A stretch of DNA of 7,695 bases, taken from assembly GCA_002315685.1 (NCBI GenBank), contig DCHX01000017.1, positions 1 to 7,695 of the forward strand. The letters run 5' to 3'. Below, in pieces: positions 5,151 to 7,695 of the stretch; the stretch's first letter is position 1; each line of letters begins with the position of its first letter. A program made the position numbers and the translations under genes. The notes beneath the pieces were generated by a model. It was not told the DNA's origin. It was given only the letters and a program-made list of their open reading frames with translations, and did no database searches. The stretch is from Ruminococcaceae bacterium UBA1741 (GTDB taxonomy: Bacteria; Bacillota; Clostridia; Oscillospirales; Acutalibacteraceae).

Positions 5151-5396
5151 ATGGCAGTTAAAATCAGACTTCGCCGACTCGGTGCTAAAAGAGCTCCTTT
5201 TTATCATGTTGTAGTTGCTGATTCAAGATATCCGAGAAACGGACGCTTTATCGAAGAAATCGGTTTTTACGATCCTACTAAGGAACCTGCGGCTGTTAAG
5301 ATTGACGGCGAAAAGGCTAAACAGTGGATTAAAAACGGTGCACAACCTACCGATACCGTTAAAGCATTGCTTAAAAAGAACGGAATTATTGAATAA
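5151..5396 (+). CDS. rpsP: 30S ribosomal protein S16 (bS16)
   Basis: S16 is an early assembly protein of the small subunit body. The 81 residues open with MAVKIRLRRLGAKRAPFYHV and VVADSRYPRNGRFIEEIG, the standard S16 signature, and end at ALLKKNGIIE, giving a normal length. GGAGGTG (5136-5142) lies 8 bases before ATG. It sits in the conserved rpsP-khpA-rimM-trmD run, linking 30S assembly with its maturation factor RimM. khpA follows after 20 bases. Confidence 0.97.
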   Translation: MAVKIRLRRLGAKRAPFYHVVVADSRYPRNGRFIEEIGFYDPTKEPAAVKIDGEKAKQWIKNGAQPTDTVKALLKKNGIIE

Positions 5397-5416
5397 GACT
5401 TAGGAGAAAAGACATT

Positions 5417-5650
5417 ATGAAAGATTTATTAGTTGCTATTGCATCCGGTCTTGTTGAGAATCCCGATGCTGTAAATGTAGTTGTAGACGAACCCAACGAG
5501 GAAGGCACAATCGTTTATCACTTGAACGTTGCCGAAGGCGATATGGGTAGAGTTATTGGTAAGGAAGGCCGTATTGCAAAGGCTATCCGCACTGTTATGC
5601 GCGCAGCAGCTGCTCGCAGCAACCAAAAGATTATGGTTGAAATTGACTGA
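5417..5650 (+). CDS. khpA: KH-domain RNA-binding protein KhpA (YlqC)
   Basis: A 77-residue single KH domain. The RNA-binding loop GKEG (48-51) lies in GDMGRVIGKEGRIAKAIRTV (41-60), with the following helix MRAAAARSNQK. In streptococci and other Firmicutes KhpA pairs with KhpB (Jag/EloR) to bind many RNAs and affects cell elongation and division; this is known of the family and not seen here. AGGAGA (5402-5407) sets ATG 5417. B. subtilis has ylqD between this gene and rimM; here there is no ylqD, only 79 non-coding bases. The stop codon lies inside a perfect palindrome. Confidence 0.95.
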   Translation: MKDLLVAIASGLVENPDAVNVVVDEPNEEGTIVYHLNVAEGDMGRVIGKEGRIAKAIRTVMRAAAARSNQKIMVEID

Positions 5651-5660
5651 TATCAGTCAA
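5643..5660. repeat. 18-bp perfect palindrome over the khpA stop codon
   Basis: TTGACTGAT (5643-5651) is followed directly by its reverse complement ATCAGTCAA (5652-5660). The khpA stop TGA is 5648-5650. As RNA it would give a 7-bp stem with an AUAU loop; as DNA it has the symmetry of a dimer-binding site. Confidence 0.7.
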
Positions 5661-5673
5661 AGTTTGTTTATGT

Positions 5674-5715
5674 ATGCCCCCTTATTTGGGGGTATTTACA
5701 TATTTACATTTTTTT
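5674..5715 (+). terminator. Possible weak or partial terminator between khpA and rimM
   Basis: CCCCC (5677-5681) pairs with GGGGG (5688-5692) around TTATTT, extended by a G-T pair and two A-T pairs (5674-5676 with 5693-5695). The T-run (5709-5715) begins 13 bases past the stem because an 8-bp tandem repeat, TATTTACA twice (5693-5708), lies between. The spacing is poor for full termination, so partial read-through into rimM-trmD or mRNA processing is more likely. Confidence 0.4.
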
Positions 5716-5729
5716 GAAAGGGCGGTTTT

Positions 5730-6236
5730 ATGAGAAAAGAATTTTTAGAAGCGGGAAAAATTGTCGGAACTCACGGCGTTAAGGGTACTTTAAGGGTACA
5801 GCCTTGGTCGGATGATTCGGCGTTTCTTGAAAGCTTTAAGTGTGTGTATCTTGCTGATAAAACCCCTGTTAAAGTAGTTTCGGCAAAAGCGCACGGCAAT
5901 ATTACTTTGCTCACGCTTGACGGTGTTGACAGCATCGAAAAAGCCGAAAAGTTTCGTAATAAAACCCTTTTGGTTAAGAGGGAAGATGCCGATATTTCGG
6001 AGGATAGATATTTTGTCGATGAACTAATCGGCTGTAAGGTTTATGATGCCGATACAAATGAATTTTTGGGTACTCTTTGCGATGTTTCGGCAACGGGTGC
6101 TAATGATGTTTGGCACATAAGCAAGGATAATAAAGAATACTTGGTTCCCGCGATAGAGAGTGTTATTGTTTCGGTTGATATTGACGGCGAAACGGTCTTG
6201 ATAAGCCCTATGGGAGGAATATTTGATGAGAATTGA
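5730..6236 (+). CDS. rimM: Ribosome maturation factor RimM
   Basis: RimM binds free 30S subunits and S19 and is needed for efficient 16S rRNA processing and head assembly. The 168 residues have the two expected beta-barrel parts: an N-terminal domain with GKIVGTHGVKGTLRVQPWSD (9-28), and a PRC-barrel from YFVDELIGCKV (94-104) through TGANDVWHI (122-130) and YLVPAIESVI (137-146). It ends MGGIFDEN. AAGGGCGG lies upstream of ATG 5730. The end overlaps trmD by 11 bases, which suggests translational coupling, and the trmD ribosome binding site lies inside rimM. Confidence 0.96.
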   Translation: MRKEFLEAGKIVGTHGVKGTLRVQPWSDDSAFLESFKCVYLADKTPVKVVSAKAHGNITLLTLDGVDSIEKAEKFRNKTLLVKREDADISEDRYFVDELIGCKVYDADTNEFLGTLCDVSATGANDVWHISKDNKEYLVPAIESVIVSVDIDGETVLISPMGGIFDEN

Positions 6237-6948
6237 CATCTTGACTTTATTCCCCGATATGTGCGAAGCGGTTTTGAGTGAAAGCATTATCGGTAGGGCA
6301 AGAAAAGCCGATAAGGTCGAAATCAAATGCACTAATATTCGTGATTTCTCGGGAAATAAACATAATAAGGTTGACGATATGCCGTATGGCGGCGGAATGG
6401 GTATGATTATGTCTGCCGACCCGATTTATAATTGTTATAAGAGTCTTTATAACGAGGGTGAGGACAAGCCACACCTTATATTTATGTCGCCAAAGGGAAA
6501 GACACTTACTCAAAAAAGAGTAGTTGAGCTTTCAAAGCTTGATAGAATTGTGATTTTGTGCGGTCATTACGAGGGCGTTGATGAGCGGGTGGTAGAAGAA
6601 ATCGTTGACGAGGAAATCTCGATAGGCGATTATGTCCTAACGGGCGGAGAGCTTCCGGCACTTGCGCTTGCTGACGCGGTTTGCCGAATGCTCCCGGGTG
6701 TGCTTTCGGATGATTTGTGCTTTGAGGAGGAAAGCCATTTCGGCGGACTTCTTGAACATCCCCAGTACACAAGACCTGCGGTTTGGCACGAAAAAGAGGT
6801 GCCGAGTGTACTTTTGTCGGGCAACCACGCGGAAATTGCAAAATGGAAAAGAAAACAAGCCCTTCTTATTACAAGAGATAGGCGAAGGGAAATGTTTGAT
6901 AAAATAAAGCTTGATAAATTTGACAAAAAACTTTTAGACGACAACTAA
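6226..6948 (+). CDS. trmD: tRNA (guanine-N1)-methyltransferase TrmD
   Basis: TrmD uses S-adenosylmethionine to make m1G37 in tRNAs with G36G37, preventing +1 frameshifts. The 240 residues carry the SPOUT trefoil-knot motifs: MRIDILTLFPDM at the start, VDDMPYGGGMGM (49-60), CGHYEGVDER (112-121), IGDYVLTGGELPA (133-145), RMLPGVL from R154, GLLEHPQYTRP (174-184) and SGNHAEIAKW (198-207). ATG 6226 is preferred to TTG 6223: GGAGG (6213-6217) is 8 bases from the ATG and the family begins MRIDI. By counting, the residue at the place of the catalytic Asp (D169 in E. coli numbering) is Glu169 in EESHF. rplS, which often follows, is absent. Confidence 0.97.
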   Translation: MRIDILTLFPDMCEAVLSESIIGRARKADKVEIKCTNIRDFSGNKHNKVDDMPYGGGMGMIMSADPIYNCYKSLYNEGEDKPHLIFMSPKGKTLTQKRVVELSKLDRIVILCGHYEGVDERVVEEIVDEEISIGDYVLTGGELPALALADAVCRMLPGVLSDDLCFEEESHFGGLLEHPQYTRPAVWHEKEVPSVLLSGNHAEIAKWKRKQALLITRDRRREMFDKIKLDKFDKKLLDDN

Positions 6949-7034
6949 AACACGATAAAACTGTAAATTTGACCAAATATGACCTCAAAAAATATATAAA
7001 AGTTGGATAATTATTAGAACTTATTCACAAAATA
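6949..7034 (+). other. Spacer after trmD without a clear terminator
   Basis: AT-rich spacer up to the next promoter. AAGTT...AACTT is the only small inverted repeat seen, and there is no stem followed by a T-run. The upstream operon may therefore read through into ptsH. Confidence 0.4.
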
Positions 7035-7062
7035 TTGACGATTTCATTTATTGTGGTATAAT
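7035..7062 (+). promoter_or_regulatory. Sigma-A promoter P3 for ptsH
   Basis: TTGACG (7035-7040), a 16-bp spacer and a consensus TATAAT (7057-7062), with an extended -10 TG at 7054-7055. TGTGGTATAAT matches P1's TGTGGTACAAT except at one base. Transcription should begin near 7069. No cre-like operator is evident. Confidence 0.88.
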
Positions 7063-7068
7063 GATAAC

Positions 7069-7092
7069 TGTTGAAAATGCCACTTTACAACA
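7069..7092 (+). promoter_or_regulatory. 5'-end hairpin of ptsH mRNA
   Basis: TGTTG (7069-7073) pairs with CAACA (7088-7092); past an A-A mismatch, AAA (7075-7077) pairs with TTT (7084-7086). It sits at the predicted transcript start and touches the ribosome binding site AAGGAG (7092-7097), as in the ylxM leader. Confidence 0.4.
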
Positions 7093-7104
7093 AGGAGATT
7101 TACT

Positions 7105-7368
7105 ATGTGTGTTAAAGATGTAACTATACAAAATCAGGTTGGTTTACACGCTCGCCCTGCTACTTTTTTTATTCAAAAAGCTAACGAGTTTAAGTCGTCA
7201 ATTTGGGTTGAAAAAGATGAACGCAAGGTAAACGCAAAAAGTCTTTTGGGCGTTCTTTCTCTTGGAATTGTCGGCGGAACAACAATTAAAATTATTGTTG
7301 ACGGAATCGACGAAAAAGAGGCTCTTGAAGGTCTTGTAAATCTCGTTGAGTCTGGATTTACCGATTAA
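7105..7368 (+). CDS. ptsH: Phosphocarrier protein HPr
   Basis: HPr passes phosphate from Enzyme I to sugar-specific EIIA proteins in the cytoplasm. The 87 residues include the active-site segment VGLHARPAT with His15, and the regulatory segment NAKSLLGVLSLG with Ser46, the HPr kinase site used in Firmicutes carbon catabolite control. His15 argues against the regulatory paralogue Crh, which lacks it. AAGGAG (7092-7097) sets ATG 7105. It has its own promoter and no ptsI beside it in this window, so it looks monocistronic. SLLGV in place of the commoner SIMGV is a mild variation. Confidence 0.95.
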   Translation: MCVKDVTIQNQVGLHARPATFFIQKANEFKSSIWVEKDERKVNAKSLLGVLSLGIVGGTTIKIIVDGIDEKEALEGLVNLVESGFTD

Positions 7369-7388
7369 TATACATAAATATAATAAAC

Positions 7389-7416
7389 TGCTCGTCGAAA
7401 GACGAGCATATAGTTT
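7389..7416 (+). terminator. GAAA-loop hairpin after ptsH, probable 3' end or processing stem
   Basis: TGCTCGTC (7389-7396) pairs perfectly with GACGAGCA (7401-7408) around the tetraloop GAAA, 20 bases after the ptsH stop. AAAC (7385-7388) and GTTT (7413-7416) can extend it past a bulge. Only TATAGTTTC follows, not a T-run, so termination may be weak. Confidence 0.55.
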
Positions 7417-7441
7417 CTGTTGCTTTGGGTTTGAATTTTAT

Positions 7442-7472
7442 TTTACCGATGTTTTTAACGGTGTCCTATAAT
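7442..7472 (+). promoter_or_regulatory. Possible weak promoter for the proline tRNA
   Basis: A consensus TATAAT at 7467-7472 lies about 84 bases before the tRNA. The best -35 candidate, TTTACC (7442-7447), is poor and 19 bp away. ACCG (7445-7448) and CGGT (7459-7462) form a small inverted repeat in the spacer. The rest of 7417-7555 is AT-rich and shows no gene. Confidence 0.35.
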
Positions 7473-7555
7473 TTCGTTAAAATAAATTCAATATTAAGAT
7501 AAGAGAATATAAGCCGTAGATAAAGCGATTAGACAATAAAATTAAATATATATAT

Positions 7556-7631
7556 CCGGGTGTGGCGCAGTTGGTAGCGCGCTTGACTGGGGGTCAAGAG
7601 GCCGTGGGTTCAAGTCCCGTCACTCGGACCA
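7556..7631 (+). tRNA. tRNA-Pro, anticodon GGG, CCA encoded
   Basis: A complete 76-nt cloverleaf. The acceptor CCGGGTG (7556-7562) pairs with CACTCGG (7621-7627) with one G-U pair; the discriminator is A7628 and CCA is 7629-7631. The D stem is GCGC/GCGC (7565-7568/7577-7580). The anticodon stem CTTGA/TCAAG (7582-7586/7594-7598) encloses loop CTGGGGG with anticodon GGG (7589-7591), which reads CCC and CCU proline codons. The T arm is GTGGG-TTCAAGT-CCCGT (7604-7620). C1-G72 and A73 fit proline tRNAs. G36 followed by G37 makes it a TrmD substrate type. Confidence 0.97.
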
Positions 7632-7633
7632 TT

Positions 7634-7676
7634 TTGGATATTCATAACGGACTTGAGTTATGAATATCCAATTTTT
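7634..7676 (+). terminator. Intrinsic terminator after tRNA-Pro
   Basis: A perfect 14-bp stem, TTGGATATTCATAA (7634-7647) with TTATGAATATCCAA (7658-7671), plus a C-G pair closing an 8-nt loop, is followed by TTTTT (7672-7676). It begins 3 bases after the CCA end, so the tRNA is last in its transcript. The last 19 bases of the window show nothing further. Confidence 0.93.
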
Positions 7677-7695
7677 GTATAACGAAAACCACCTG

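Noticed and set aside
6223..6225. TTG start for trmD
   Set aside because: ATG 6226 has better spacing from GGAGG and gives the family-typical MRIDI start.
6506..6944. Overlapping antisense reading frames within trmD
   Set aside because: They are opposite-strand shadows of a conserved gene, low in complexity and unlike known proteins.
7369..7555. Small gene or RNA between ptsH and the tRNA
   Set aside because: Apart from the hairpin and a possible -10 box, the stretch is AT-rich with frequent stops and no paired structure of note.

Overview
The window is an AT-rich stretch of a low-GC Gram-positive genome, most likely an uncultured Clostridia (Oscillospirales/Ruminococcus-like) bacterium. 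Evidence for this: strong sigma-A promoters with extended -10 boxes, GGAGG-type ribosome binding sites, a four-cysteine L33, a YlxM-Ffh pair, a KhpA-type KH protein between rpsP and rimM, and GTAGGGG...-type palindromic intergenic repeats. The taxon is inferred from style and not from a database match. All supported genes lie on the + strand.

Layout. (1) 1-395: a cluster of short palindromic repeats, a strong promoter (164-192) that sits inside a terminator-like hairpin (167-222), and a leader of about 196 nt. (2) 396-3193: rpmG, an unusually long secE, nusG, rplK and rplA, closed by a strong terminator (3228-3266). A 182-nt structured region precedes rplK, and a 10-nt motif (GTGGGAGGAA ... 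ACCAC) occurs at nearly the same distance before both rplK and rplA. (3) 3267-6948: a heptamer-repeat spacer, a second strong promoter (3344-3372), then ylxM, ffh, rpsP, khpA, rimM and trmD. (4) 6949-7368: a third promoter and a stand-alone ptsH (HPr). (5) 7369-7695: a spacer with a GAAA-loop hairpin, a proline tRNA with anticodon GGG and encoded CCA, and a strong terminator.

Functionally this is core information-processing DNA. SecE belongs to the SecYE protein channel; YlxM and Ffh feed nascent membrane proteins to that channel; NusG links transcription to translation; L33, L11, L1 and S16 are ribosomal proteins; RimM matures the 30S subunit; KhpA binds RNA; TrmD makes m1G37 in tRNAs with G36, a class that includes the Pro-GGG tRNA in this same window. 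HPr is the sugar-PTS phosphocarrier.

I do not see a defence, mobile or biosynthetic system. The most unusual items are the four-helix N-terminal extension on SecE, the paired L1-operator-like motifs, the promoter embedded in a terminator, and an 18-bp perfect palindrome across the khpA stop codon.
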